Shown here piece after piece: positions 25,772 through 35,548 of a DNA stretch of 64,000 nt. This DNA comes from Phycisphaerae bacterium (GTDB lineage Bacteria; Planctomycetota; Phycisphaerae; UBA1845; UTPLA1), in contig JAKLKO010000019.1 of the NCBI GenBank assembly GCA_023150615.1, forward strand, positions 1 through 64,000, read 5' to 3'. Both the position numbers and the translations under genes were made by a program. The notes beneath the pieces are model-generated. The model saw nothing but the letters and a program-made list of their open reading frames with translations. It was not told the DNA's origin and ran no database searches. Position 1 is the stretch's first letter; every line of letters begins with the position of its first letter.

Positions 25772-27742
25772 TCAGGCATCGCGCGGCGCGGGTCGATCGA
25801 GATGGCCGTCGCCGTCGATGTGCTTGCGGGCCGCGGCGAGGATGGCGGACGGGTAGCCCTCGCGTTCGAGGATGTCGATGGCATTCCGGGTGCGTGCCGG
25901 ACCGGCGCGGAGGCGGTAGTCGAAGACCATTCCGTTCGCGTGAAGCTCCTCGGCGAAGTGGTGATTCGCGCCGCCGTCGCGCTCGGCCACGCGCGTGAGC
26001 TGCCGGTCGTGCGTGGCGATGAGAAAGAAGTTGCCGCTTTCGAGGAGGTGGCATGTGACGGCCACGCTCGCGGCGACCTGCTCGTCGGAGTTTGTGCCGC
26101 GGAACGGCTCGTCGATCAGTCCGAGCACGGGGGTGTCTCCCGGAGGGGGTGCGACGAGGCGGTGCAGGTGCCGGACCTCGGCCATGAAGTAGCTCTCGTG
26201 GCGGCCGATGTCATCCCGCGCCCGCAGGTCGGTGATGAGACGTACGGGGGACAATCGCATGGAACGGGCCATCGCGGCGGAGCCGATCTGCGCGAGCAGG
26301 ACGTTGATTCCGACCATGCGCAGGAAGGTGCTCTTGCCCGACATGTTCGAGCCGGTGAGGACCCAGCCGCGAGTGCGACGGTCGAGATGCACATCGTTGG
26401 GGACGGACTCGCGCGGGTCGATGAGCGGATGCCGGCCGGCGTCGATCGTGACGGTGTGGTCGGCGACGATGACCGGATCGCACGTGTGTGCCTCCTCGTC
26501 GGCGAAGGTCGCGAGGCTGAGGAGCAGCTCGAGATCGGCGAGGGCGCTGAGCGCGGCGATGAGCGCGTCGCGATGCCGCAGGACCACGCGGAGGATTCCG
26601 TGCGCGACGTTCAGGTCGTAGAAGCACAGGGCGTTGAGGGCGGCGTGGAGCGGCCCGCCGGCATCGGCCCACGGCAGGCGTCGACACAGCGCCGGAAGCG
26701 CCGGGGACTTCGACGCGTCCGCGAACGCGGCGCGGAGCGATCCCAACTCACCGTCACCCGGCAGGTCCGATGCGGCGTACCGTGCGGCGGCCAGGCATGC
26801 ATCGGCCGAGCGGGACAGACCTCGCCAGGGATCGAGCGCGCGGCGCAGCGCGCGTCGCATCGGGAGCCAGACCGCAGTGTTGAGCATGAAGAGCGCCAGC
26901 AGCAGGAGTCCGCCGGCGCTGTTCCCGGCGTTCAGCCAGAGCCAAATCGCAGCAACCGCACCCGCGGCGGACAGGATTCCCCAGACGCGGAGCACGATCA
27001 CGGGGAGATTCGGCGGCAGCGGCGCGGCGGTCTGGATTGCGCTGACGAGCGCGTCGAGCGCGGCGCCCGCGCTGCGCAGGGGCAGCAACTCGGCCATCGT
27101 CCCGATCCGAAGGGCTGGTTGACGGGCCAGACCGCGAACTGCGGCGTAACGGTGGGCGATGTGTTCCGGCGACAACATCGGATGCGCCAGCGCATCGTGG
27201 AGCCGTCGACGGCCGAGCACGCTCGAGGTTCGATTCAGCAGTCCGAAGACGCCGACCGGCTCGGCGAACAGGTCGAGGTCGTCGATCTCCTGCGCGGTGA
27301 GCGACCATCGCGGGCCATCGGAAAGCCGCGGGGGAATCGTGGGGGCGGCGTCGGCCGCCGGAAGCGCTGCGCCCTGGCGAAGGACGACGCGTTCGCCGGC
27401 GATGCGCTGAAGCGATTCGGCGACGATCTGCTGCCGGCGCTCGACGGCCAGCCGGGCGCTGCGCCGGCGGCGGTGCCACGCGACGGTCGCGGCAAAGCAG
27501 GCGGTGGCGATGACGGCGAAGCCCGCGATGTCCCGCGGGGCGGGCCAGCAGCGGATGATCCCGACGACACCGATCGCAAAGACGACGAGGCGCGCCCCGG
27601 AGCCGCGCCATTCGCGCCCGCGGAGGCGTGCCCGCATGATCGCGAGTTCATCGCGATGCGCGATCAGCCAGGCGCTGCGGCCGGAGCGCGGTTCATCCGC
27701 CGGGAGCGACGCTGAACCGATTGGGCTGGGTTTTCCGGACAT
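25772..27742 (-). CDS. Membrane-associated MutS-family ATPase
   Basis: The 656-residue protein has a MutS-type C-terminal ATPase domain: Walker A GSNMSGKSTF near residue 470, ARDDIGRHESYFMAEVRHL, Walker B-type VLGLIDEPFRGTNS and the ATHDRQLT histidine. The N-terminal half has a core/lever-like region (LNRTSSVLGRRRLHDAL) and several hydrophobic helices (two near residues 60-100 and two near 245-290), so it is probably membrane-bound. It lacks the mismatch-recognition domain I, so it is not the mismatch repair MutS; it resembles MutS-like proteins of unknown function in Bacteroidetes and Planctomycetes. The start at 27742 is chosen over a longer in-frame start at 27889, whose extension is low-complexity. 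Confidence 0.75.
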   Translation of the reverse strand: MSGKPSPIGSASLPADEPRSGRSAWLIAHRDELAIMRARLRGREWRGSGARLVVFAIGVVGIIRCWPAPRDIAGFAVIATACFAATVAWHRRRRSARLAVERRQQIVAESLQRIAGERVVLRQGAALPAADAAPTIPPRLSDGPRWSLTAQEIDDLDLFAEPVGVFGLLNRTSSVLGRRRLHDALAHPMLSPEHIAHRYAAVRGLARQPALRIGTMAELLPLRSAGAALDALVSAIQTAAPLPPNLPVIVLRVWGILSAAGAVAAIWLWLNAGNSAGGLLLLALFMLNTAVWLPMRRALRRALDPWRGLSRSADACLAAARYAASDLPGDGELGSLRAAFADASKSPALPALCRRLPWADAGGPLHAALNALCFYDLNVAHGILRVVLRHRDALIAALSALADLELLLSLATFADEEAHTCDPVIVADHTVTIDAGRHPLIDPRESVPNDVHLDRRTRGWVLTGSNMSGKSTFLRMVGINVLLAQIGSAAMARSMRLSPVRLITDLRARDDIGRHESYFMAEVRHLHRLVAPPPGDTPVLGLIDEPFRGTNSDEQVAASVAVTCHLLESGNFFLIATHDRQLTRVAERDGGANHHFAEELHANGMVFDYRLRAGPARTRNAIDILEREGYPSAILAAARKHIDGDGHLDRPAPRDA

Positions 27743-28167
27743 CCAGGATCGCCGTCCGCCGCCCCGAGTGGCGCTGTCGTCGTCCGAGCCGTCGGACCGA
27801 CTGGGCCGCGTTCGGGGCGGGATGTGATATCCCCGTGGCCGAGGAGGTTCGGGAATATCGTACACGACGCGTCGGAGTCCGACCCCCATCCGGACCTGCG
27901 GAGGAATCCGGGGCGTGGGGCCTTAACATTCGATTTCCGAATGCATAACATATTACTGGCGAGGCCTTAACGCCGTCTTCGGGGCGGCGTGGTGAAATGG
28001 CATGACCGTCCGTCGCGCGTGGCCCGAACCGAGGCCGTCGGGAGGCACGGGCGGCCGGTCGGAACACGTCGGCTGCGCGTCGACGCGGCAAAAAGGCGAG
28101 CAAGGGACTCGGCGAGACGCAGGCGGCGGGTATGATAGCGGCCTGCGAGCCGGAGGCGCTACAGGAC
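27743..28167. other. 425-base intergenic region with AT-rich core
   Basis: It contains an AT-rich core (27915-27970) with two copies of ggccttaac (near 27919 and 27963) flanking a hairpin CATTCG-ATTTC-CGAATG (27927-27943). TATGAT at 28131-28136 is a likely -10 for the gene at 28168. Open frames across this stretch have no family features and I do not call them genes. Confidence 0.5.
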
Positions 28168-28581
28168 ATGGCCAAGGTCGCGGCACCGAGCCAGACGAAG
28201 CAACGCATCATGCTCGCGGGGTCGCTCGCAGCCCTGCTTATTGCAGGGGGACTCGTCTGGTACAGCTTCGGCGGCGAGACGCCGTTGCGTCAAGCGAACG
28301 AGCGAGTGTTCATGTGCGCCGAGACGGGGAAGACCTTTTTTCACGAGCTTGAGTCCGGGGAGATCGAGCCGATCTACTCTCCCCACAGCAAGCAGAATAC
28401 GGGTTGGATCGCCGAGCCGTGCTACTGGACCAACGACGGCCGCGCAAAGAAAGAACCCACCTGGGTCATTGAGCGCCGCCGAATGGGACTTGAAGGGAAG
28501 ACGTACTGCCCCGACTGCGGCCGGGAGGTCGTGGGACATAATCCGCGTCCACCGAAGGAGCTGATGGACGCCGCGGAGTGA
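28168..28581 (+). CDS. Membrane-anchored zinc-ribbon-like protein, unknown function
   Basis: The product has 137 residues. One membrane helix (about 15-32: IMLAGSLAALLIAGGLVW) is followed by an outward-facing domain with FMCAETGKTFFHEL at its start and YCPDCGREVVGHNPRPP at its end, so the Cys residues could form a zinc site. The gene ends 23 bases before the prepilin-like gene and probably shares its transcript, which suggests a role near that secretion or pilus system. An in-frame ATG at 28132 lies inside the TATGAT box, so the start at 28168 is preferred. Confidence 0.65.
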   Translation: MAKVAAPSQTKQRIMLAGSLAALLIAGGLVWYSFGGETPLRQANERVFMCAETGKTFFHELESGEIEPIYSPHSKQNTGWIAEPCYWTNDGRAKKEPTWVIERRRMGLEGKTYCPDCGREVVGHNPRPPKELMDAAE

Positions 28582-28604
28582 AGTGGCGGGCACGGAGTTT
28601 GAAG

Positions 28605-29609
28605 ATGAATCAGCGACGCATGCGGCGGATGTCTCAAGGCTTCACCCTGATCGAGCTGCTGGTCGTCATCTCGATCATCGCCCTTCTGATCTCCATACTT
28701 CTCCCGCAATTGAGCGCGGCAAAGCGCTTGGCGCAGGCGGTGGTCTGCGCCGCCAATCTGAAGGCCGCAAACGACGCGAAGGAAGCGTATGCGAACGACA
28801 ATGAGGACTGGGTTGTCGGTGCACCTTCGGGATCGGGCGGCCATTTGTCCGGCTCGTTCGCCTACGGCGCGCCCGTTCAAAAATGGGACTTCATGGGCCC
28901 GGCACTAAAGGTCTTCGGCGTACCGCTTCCTGAGGACGGTGGGAACCCCGCCACGATCGCCCGGTTCAACCTCATCCGGAACTTCAAGGGATTTCAGTGT
29001 CCCTCCAACCAGTACCTTGCGACGTGGTTCGCCGGGCCAAATGCCGGCACGGGTCCGATGATCGCGTTCAATACCAGCCGGTACATGCTGCTGAAGTACA
29101 AGGACCCCCCGGACGCCCTCGGCGTGGACGACTACGACAATTCGCACGAGGAAAAACTGCCGGAGAACTGGTCGCCACGCATCACGCGCATGGGCGACGC
29201 GAGCCGGAAGATCTTCTGTGCCGACGGGGCGCGCTATTCGACGGTCTCCATTCTACCGGACTACGACCTCACGGCGCGCGCGGCCTGGGGCGGCGCATTC
29301 GCTGACGTCGCGCCCTACAGCACGTGGACGCGCTCGTGGGATCGAAGTGGCATGAACGTCGCCGGCCCCGACGCGCGGCTGTACGCATTTCGGCACTCCA
29401 CCGGAGTGCCCAAGCCGCAGGCGCGCGCAAACGCCCTCCTCGCCGATTGCCTCTTCTTTGACGGACACGTTGAAAAACTCGGCGATCTCGCTGCCGCGAA
29501 TCCCTTCTATTGGCTTCCGGCCGGAAGTCGCCTTGAAACGACGTCGATGTATCCCGACGTCCTCGAGCATTACGGCCTGACAGGAGGCGAGATTCAGATC
29601 AATAACTAG
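28605..29609 (+). CDS. Type II secretion prepilin-like protein (N-methylation motif)
   Basis: The product has 334 residues. The N-terminus is a class III prepilin leader: RRMSQG followed by FTLIELLVVISIIALLISIL, with cleavage expected after Gly and methylation of Phe. The long soluble domain ends with ADCLFFDGHVEKL, like the H-X9-DG region of the large planctomycete prepilin-like family. It would be cleaved by a prepilin peptidase and join a type II secretion-like pseudopilus. GGAG lies 7 bases before ATG 28605. These families are highly multiplied in planctomycetes; only one copy is seen here. Confidence 0.85.
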   Translation: MNQRRMRRMSQGFTLIELLVVISIIALLISILLPQLSAAKRLAQAVVCAANLKAANDAKEAYANDNEDWVVGAPSGSGGHLSGSFAYGAPVQKWDFMGPALKVFGVPLPEDGGNPATIARFNLIRNFKGFQCPSNQYLATWFAGPNAGTGPMIAFNTSRYMLLKYKDPPDALGVDDYDNSHEEKLPENWSPRITRMGDASRKIFCADGARYSTVSILPDYDLTARAAWGGAFADVAPYSTWTRSWDRSGMNVAGPDARLYAFRHSTGVPKPQARANALLADCLFFDGHVEKLGDLAAANPFYWLPAGSRLETTSMYPDVLEHYGLTGGEIQINN

Positions 29610-29714
29610 CGCCTGACGGCGGCACTTCCGACCCCGCGCGCCACGATCCTCCCCCCCCTTCCATTGGTGCGCGACCTGGTGCCGAAAAAATCGCATGCGG
29701 CGGCCGTTCTCGGA

Positions 29715-29755
29715 CCAGACTCCGTCTGGCACCGTTCGATGGCTTGTGGTAAAAT
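29715..29755 (+). promoter_or_regulatory. Hairpin and -10 box upstream of the nuclease-like gene
   Basis: A CCAGAC-TCC-GTCTGG hairpin (29715-29729) is followed by TAAAAT (29750-29755), 79 bases before the start codon at 29835. The hairpin may be a terminator for the prepilin-like gene or an operator. Confidence 0.4.
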
Positions 29756-29834
29756 GGGTCAAGCAAGGAGTGGGAACCCGAGGCGGGCCGGCTGTCTGGC
29801 GGCCGCTCGGTCCTGTCGTCTTCTCAGAGAATTC

Positions 29835-31460
29835 ATGAACGCCGAATCCGCGCATCGCACGCCGGCCGTAACCTGCACCGTGGATCGGCTCCCGGGACGC
29901 CGGTGGCGCGTGGCGGCGATCGTCGCGCTGGCCGTTACGGCGAGCAGCCGGGCCTTGAATATCCAGACCGGCGATTACTCGAAGAACGACCCGAACTTCG
30001 TGCGGATCATGACCTGGAACGTGCTTCAGCACCTCGGCGACCCGAACGAGCCGACGACGCCGTGGACGACGACGCAGGTCGGCTCGCCCGTCTCGGCCAT
30101 CAACCTTGTCGTGGCGGCGATGAACCCGGACATCCTCCTTCTGCAGGAGTGCGGCGACATCAACGCCAACCTGACGTTCTCGCAAGTTCAGACGGCGATG
30201 CAGCAGTGGCGGAACGCGAACCTGCCGGGCTACGCGCTCGTCGTCTCGACCGACGGCGGCGACATCCACAACGCGATCCTGTCGCGCTGGTCCTTCACCG
30301 ACATCAACGGCGACGGTCGCGCGACGACGATCGACATCCCGAATCTGACGGCCGGGCCCGGCGGCTGGCCGGCGGGCGGCGACGGCGGGATCCGCGGCTG
30401 GCTTCAGGCCGAGGTGAATCTGCCGGACGCGACGTACCTGGGCAACCTGTACGTCGGGTGCAGCCACTTCAAGGCTGGCGGGACGTCGGGGGATGAGACC
30501 GACCGCGTGATCGCAGCGAAGAACATCGCGGCGTACATCCAGTATGCGCTCAACCAGTCCGGCGATCCGCTCAACATCATCCCGGACGCGTCGCAGCCGC
30601 CGCAGGCGCTCAATGCGAACACGCCGGTCGTGTGGGGCGGGGACTTCAACACCGCGAGCGGCCAGAACCCGGTGAATATCCTGCGGGACAACAACCCGGC
30701 CGATCCGGCCGATGGGACCGATCGGAACTTCGGTTCCTCGTGGCGGAGCGACGTGGCGACGGCGTACAACGGGACGGTGGCGACGTACCAGTCGGGCAGC
30801 CGCCTCGACTGGATCCTCGTGCAGGACACGATCGCGAGCATCAACGCCGCGTGGATCTTCGACACGGGGCGGATGCCGAAGACGGGCAACACGATCACTC
30901 AGGGCGCGCCGCCGAACATGGTGGGCCTGTTCAACAACGCGACGATCAACAGCGTTGCGTCGGACCATTTTCCCGTGCTCGTCGATATCCAGGTGCCGCC
31001 GGCGGTGTTTCTTGCGTCGGTGAGTATCGCGGGGCCGGGCAGCGTGAACAGCGGGCAGTCGGCGCAGTACACGGGCACGGCGCACTTCAGCGATTCGAGC
31101 CAGCAGGACATTACGAACACCGGGAGCTGGTCGGTGACCGGGCCCGGCTCGATCACCTCGGGCGGACTGTTTACGGCGAACGTCGTGCCGTTCGACACGA
31201 GCGCGACGATCCACCTGCAATACACGAGCGGCGCGATCACCGAGAACGACTCGATGGTCGTCGCGATTCCGTCGGTCTGCGATCGGAGCGGCGACGTAAA
31301 CGGCGACGGGCAGCGGAACGGTGAGGACATCGGCGCGTTCGTGGGCGTGATCACGGGCGTGGACACGGACGCGCTGCGGACGTGTCGCTCGAACATGGAC
31401 AACAGCGCGGCCGTGGATGCGGTCGACGCGGCGATGCTCGTCACGGCGCTGCTGATTTGA
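29835..31460 (+). CDS. Secreted endonuclease/exonuclease/phosphatase-fold protein with dockerin tail
   Basis: The product has 541 residues. After a signal peptide (about 15-45) comes an endonuclease/exonuclease/phosphatase domain (about 55-395): RIMTWNVLQHL, ILLLQECGD (catalytic Glu), VWGGDFNTAS and a terminal SDHFPVLVDI histidine motif. A bacterial Ig-like domain (about 405-480) and a dockerin-like pair follow: GDVNGDGQRNGEDIGAFVGV and AAVDAVDAAMLVTALL. It may be a nuclease or phosphodiesterase displayed outside the cell. Dockerin tails in planctomycetes occur without a known cellulosome, so the partner is unclear. Confidence 0.85.
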   Translation: MNAESAHRTPAVTCTVDRLPGRRWRVAAIVALAVTASSRALNIQTGDYSKNDPNFVRIMTWNVLQHLGDPNEPTTPWTTTQVGSPVSAINLVVAAMNPDILLLQECGDINANLTFSQVQTAMQQWRNANLPGYALVVSTDGGDIHNAILSRWSFTDINGDGRATTIDIPNLTAGPGGWPAGGDGGIRGWLQAEVNLPDATYLGNLYVGCSHFKAGGTSGDETDRVIAAKNIAAYIQYALNQSGDPLNIIPDASQPPQALNANTPVVWGGDFNTASGQNPVNILRDNNPADPADGTDRNFGSSWRSDVATAYNGTVATYQSGSRLDWILVQDTIASINAAWIFDTGRMPKTGNTITQGAPPNMVGLFNNATINSVASDHFPVLVDIQVPPAVFLASVSIAGPGSVNSGQSAQYTGTAHFSDSSQQDITNTGSWSVTGPGSITSGGLFTANVVPFDTSATIHLQYTSGAITENDSMVVAIPSVCDRSGDVNGDGQRNGEDIGAFVGVITGVDTDALRTCRSNMDNSAAVDAVDAAMLVTALLI

Positions 31461-31639
31461 CGGCGGCGGGTGCGGGCGCGGAGTGCGGATCGAATTCGTG
31501 GTGCTTTCCGGAGGGAAGAGGGAAACGCAGCCACATCCTCGCCGACGATGCGGACGCGCGAGCGTGCCGGCAAATCGCGGCGATTCGCAGCGGATATGAA
31601 ACTGGAGATCTTGTCCCGTTAGAAGCGCAGGAGGGTTCC

Positions 31640-34600
31640 ATGACACGTCTTCGTCTGGCATCGTTTCTCGTACTGACAGTGACCGGCCTGGCGTTCGGCC
31701 AGACCGAAGGTTGGCGGCAGGGCACGCCGGGCGAGCCGGATGAAGCGCCGGATCGACCGGTCGTTCCGCTGGTGACGCCCGTACCGACGCTGTTCCTCGA
31801 TGCGACGCCGCCGGCGCCGTCCGATCCGGACGGGACGACGTCGCTGTATCTCATCTCGACCGGGAATGGCGCGGACACGACCGGCACGAATTGGTCACAC
31901 CTCGAAGCCGAGGGCGCGAACTTCGGCGCGTTCCGCAGCCAGTTCTGGCTCCGCTGGACCGGTCTGCTGACCAAGCTAAGGACCGACGCGGACACCGGTT
32001 TCGGGACCAACGCCTGGACGATCCGCAAGATCTGGCTCGTCGTTGATCCGGCGACGGGCATCGACGTGGATTGCAGTCCGGGACTCGTCTCCGCGGCCGA
32101 GACCAACAACACGCTCAGCTACACGCTGTTCGCCGACTGGGGCGACCAGACGCAGGCGCCGACCGAGGTCGGCGGCAACGGCGTCACCAATCTGCTTGCC
32201 GGCTATCACGGATTCATGATGGGCCCGACGCGCGTGAACAACGGCGGCAACGACGTCCCCTGCTTCCAGCAATCGACGCTCGATCCGGACGTCTATCTGC
32301 TCATGGATGAGACGGGCGGCTCGATGCAACCGTTCCCGAGCGGGACGATCGCCTTTCAGAAGTTGACCGGTCCGCCGACGCGCGTGCGGCCGGTGCAGGA
32401 CGTGTTCACGCTGTACCTCGCGCCAATCAACGATGACACGACGGGCGCGGCGACGGGCGTTTCGTACGACGGGTTCAACCCGGGCAACTTCGGCTTCAGC
32501 CCCTACCTGCTCTTCGAGATCGTCAAGCAGCCGCCGGTGGTTGGCTCGAATCCGCCCACCGCGCAGAACTTCTCCGGCATCGCGCCGTACACCGCCGCGG
32601 CCGGTCCGACGTGCAGCGACACGATCTTCGCCTCCGACATCGACCTGGACCCGCTGACGTTCAGCGTTGTCGACCCCCCCGGCGGCGGCTCGATCGCGCT
32701 CAGCGGACCGCCGAACAACCTCGGCGGCGGGAACTGGTCGCAGAACATCACCTACACCATCCCAGCCGATTTCCGCGGCGTCGAGACGTACAACTTCTCC
32801 GTCTTTGACGGTACCAACACGGGCTTCGGCACGATTACCTACGTCGTTCGCGGCAACGCGGTGCAGAACACCGTCGCCTACGGCGGCAACACCGGAAGCG
32901 TGACCGACACGATGCGGCTGTACAGCGGCAAGTCGGTCCCCGACGGCGGCGACCAGGGGCGGCTCGACCGCGCGCCGAGCGCCTATTTCGATCAGTCGGT
33001 CGAATTCGACAACTACAACGGCATCCGCCACAACGCAAATGGCAACCTGTTCGGTCTTTCGTTCGGCCCCGCGCCCGCCGGACCGGGAGTGCTCGTGGTC
33101 CACGCCACGCAGTCCGGCTGCGCCGATCCGGGCGCGACGGTCGTCTTCACGTTCGACGCGGCGAGCACCGGCCTGGCCGGTCCGTCGCGGACCTTCGGTC
33201 TGTCGGTCAGTCCGCTCAACAACCGCATCGCGTGCGTGGGCGTCAACACGGCGCGGTTGTTCATTCTCGACTACACGGCTGGCGCGGGCGTGGGCACGGG
33301 CGGCGCGACGGCGGTCAGCACGCTGACGCTTGCGCACGCCGTGGACCTGGGTGCAACGATCTGGGCGGCCAACCGGTCGATCGGCACGGCGTGGCTCGAC
33401 AACGACACGATCCTGGTGCTCGACACGGACGGCAATCTGCAGACCGTGGATGCCGTCACGGGCACGGTGCTCACGGATCCGTTCAATCCGTACGTGGCGA
33501 CGCCGCGGCTGGCGCCGAACATCAGCTCGGCGGACATCGAGTACAATCCGACCATCGCGCCGTACATCTACGTCTCGATCGGCGAGTTCGCGGCGGGCAC
33601 GACGACGAACACGCTGTACGTCGTCGATCCGACCGGTCCGAGCATCGTTCCGCTGTCCGGCGGCGCCCAGTACGCCGATTACAGCGCGACGAACTCGACC
33701 TTCCGGGAGATCGCGCTCGATTGCCATGGGAACCTGTTCCTGAGCACGTTCGTCAACTTCGACGACGACATCGGCATCCGTTACCTGCCGAACGCGAAGA
33801 ACCCGGGCGGCATCACGAGCGGTTTGGGCTCGTGGATCTCGTGGCGGCTCTTCCTGATCGGCGAGGGCGCGCCGAACTTCAACGGACTCGACGTTGCCTG
33901 CGGCAACGCGTGTCCGAACGCCCCTCCGGCCGCGTCGAGCATCTCGACCAACGGATTAGTCAACACGACGTGCTCGGTCACGCTGTCGGCGACCGATTAT
34001 GACGCCGGCGACACAATCACGTTCATTGCGGACAACCCCGGCAGCGGCGGCGGGACGCTGACGCCGACCGGTCCGGTGACGGGCAACCCGACCCGCACGC
34101 AGCAGGCGAACTACACGCCGCTGTCCACGTGGCGCGGCGTCGAGTGCTTTACCTACCGTGCGCAGGACAACGGCGCCGGCAACCTGACGTCGAACGATGC
34201 ACAGGTCTGCATCAACGTCCGGGGCAGCGCCACCAACGGCACGGTCGCCTTCGGCGCGAGCCTGTTCACCGACACGCAGACGATGCGGCTCTACTACGGC
34301 GCTCATAACGCCGGCGGCGGAACCGCAGGCGCGGAGGACGTCCTGACGGGGCTGAGCTTCCCGCAGTCGGTGGAGTTCGACAACTACAACAACGTCCGCC
34401 ACAACCCGGCGGGCAACCTGCTGGCCCTCAACTTCGGAACGACGCTCGGCGGCGGCGCGCTGCACGTCTATCCGACCATGGCCGAGTGCAATGGCCAGGG
34501 AGGCTTCGTGCGCTACGTTTGGGACGGCCTGACGCAGGGCGAGTTGACGCGGGTCGTCGGTCTCGCCTTCAACAACCCGGCCAATCCCGCGAACAGCAAG

Positions 34601-35464
34601 CTCGCCGTGTATGGCGTGGATACGAAGAAGATCTACTTCCTCAACTACACGCCGGGCGCTCCCGCGGCCGTCGGCAAGGGCGGCGCGGCCGCCTGCACGG
34701 TCTCGGCGGCGGGCGACGCGGATGTAAGCTCATTCGCGCTTAATCCGCGCACGCTGGGCCTGGCGTGGCTGGATGACACGACGGTCCTGTGGGTGGATGA
34801 GGCGGGCAACCTGTACACCGTAACGACCGCCGGCGTCGTCACGCAGCGAACGGTGTGTCCGCGGGCCGGCGTGGCGAGCATCTCGACGGCCGACATCGAG
34901 TACAACCCGGCGATCTCGCCGAACGTGTACGTGTCGATCGGCGAGAGCGCCGCAGGCGTGACCACGAACACGCTCTACATCGTCAACCCGTCGACCTGGG
35001 CCGTGGTGCCCCAGGGCGCCGGGAACTTCAGCGATCACAGCGCGACCGGGACGAGCACGTTCCGCGAGATCGGTCTCGACACCGGCGGCACGCTGTTTAT
35101 CGGCACGTTCGTGGATTCGGCCGACCGCGTGAACATCCGCATTCTGCCGAACGCGACCACGCCGGCGTCGATCGCGAACGACAGCACGGTGGTCTGGAAC
35201 GTCCAGGACGTGGGTCAGTTCATCGCGAACTTCTCGGGCCTCGACGTGGCGGCCGGACTGCCGGTCACGTGTGCGCTGCCCGGCGACATGCCGCCCACGA
35301 ACGGCATCGTCAACGGCGGCGACATCAACAAGTTCGTGGATTGTTACCTCGACTCGGTCGGCCAGGCGCCGGTGGCGAACTGCGAGTGCGTCGATACGGC
35401 GGCGCCGTTCGGCACCGTCACGTCGGCGGACGTCGCGGCCTTCGTGGTCGACCTGTTGAACTGA
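31640..35464 (+). CDS. Large secreted protein with duplicated cadherin-like/propeller modules and dockerin tail
   Basis: The product has 1274 residues. A signal peptide (about 1-20) precedes an N-terminal beta domain (to about 295). Two homologous modules follow, each a cadherin-like domain and a propeller-like region: about 310-755 and 756-1210. The repeat is clear in NTVAYGGN.../NGTVAFGAS, MRLYSGK/MRLYYGA, SVEFDNYNGIRHN/SVEFDNYNNVRHN and FREIALD/FREIGLD. The C-terminus is a dockerin-like pair (GDINKFVDCYLDSV, TSADVAAFVVDLLN). It is likely a surface adhesin or scaffold. AGGAGGG lies just upstream of ATG 31640; longer in-frame starts (31382) would overlap the previous gene and bury the signal peptide. 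Confidence 0.8.
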   Translation: MTRLRLASFLVLTVTGLAFGQTEGWRQGTPGEPDEAPDRPVVPLVTPVPTLFLDATPPAPSDPDGTTSLYLISTGNGADTTGTNWSHLEAEGANFGAFRSQFWLRWTGLLTKLRTDADTGFGTNAWTIRKIWLVVDPATGIDVDCSPGLVSAAETNNTLSYTLFADWGDQTQAPTEVGGNGVTNLLAGYHGFMMGPTRVNNGGNDVPCFQQSTLDPDVYLLMDETGGSMQPFPSGTIAFQKLTGPPTRVRPVQDVFTLYLAPINDDTTGAATGVSYDGFNPGNFGFSPYLLFEIVKQPPVVGSNPPTAQNFSGIAPYTAAAGPTCSDTIFASDIDLDPLTFSVVDPPGGGSIALSGPPNNLGGGNWSQNITYTIPADFRGVETYNFSVFDGTNTGFGTITYVVRGNAVQNTVAYGGNTGSVTDTMRLYSGKSVPDGGDQGRLDRAPSAYFDQSVEFDNYNGIRHNANGNLFGLSFGPAPAGPGVLVVHATQSGCADPGATVVFTFDAASTGLAGPSRTFGLSVSPLNNRIACVGVNTARLFILDYTAGAGVGTGGATAVSTLTLAHAVDLGATIWAANRSIGTAWLDNDTILVLDTDGNLQTVDAVTGTVLTDPFNPYVATPRLAPNISSADIEYNPTIAPYIYVSIGEFAAGTTTNTLYVVDPTGPSIVPLSGGAQYADYSATNSTFREIALDCHGNLFLSTFVNFDDDIGIRYLPNAKNPGGITSGLGSWISWRLFLIGEGAPNFNGLDVACGNACPNAPPAASSISTNGLVNTTCSVTLSATDYDAGDTITFIADNPGSGGGTLTPTGPVTGNPTRTQQANYTPLSTWRGVECFTYRAQDNGAGNLTSNDAQVCINVRGSATNGTVAFGASLFTDTQTMRLYYGAHNAGGGTAGAEDVLTGLSFPQSVEFDNYNNVRHNPAGNLLALNFGTTLGGGALHVYPTMAECNGQGGFVRYVWDGLTQGELTRVVGLAFNNPANPANSKLAVYGVDTKKIYFLNYTPGAPAAVGKGGAAACTVSAAGDADVSSFALNPRTLGLAWLDDTTVLWVDEAGNLYTVTTAGVVTQRTVCPRAGVASISTADIEYNPAISPNVYVSIGESAAGVTTNTLYIVNPSTWAVVPQGAGNFSDHSATGTSTFREIGLDTGGTLFIGTFVDSADRVNIRILPNATTPASIANDSTVVWNVQDVGQFIANFSGLDVAAGLPVTCALPGDMPPTNGIVNGGDINKFVDCYLDSVGQAPVANCECVDTAAPFGTVTSADVAAFVVDLLN

Positions 35465-35498
35465 TCGCCGGGCGGTCCGGCATCGGATGACTCGGAAC

Positions 35499-35528
35499 GC
35501 GGGCCGTGCGATTCGTCGCGCGGCCCGC
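35499..35528. terminator. Strong bidirectional terminator hairpin
   Basis: A 12-bp stem with one T-G pair (GCGGGCCGTGCG / CGCGCGGCCCGC) and a 6-base loop, followed on the plus strand by TCTCTT. It lies between the convergent ends at 35464 (+) and 35549 (-). Confidence 0.7.
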
Positions 35529-35548
35529 TCTCTTGCGCGGGCGCGCTC

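Noticed and set aside
28002-28352. Plus-strand frame of 116 codons
   Set aside because: Overlaps the zinc-ribbon-like gene in another frame and lacks family features.
29253-31661. 802-codon minus-strand frame
   Set aside because: Shadow of the nuclease-like gene; it contains no recognisable domain and no signal for translation.
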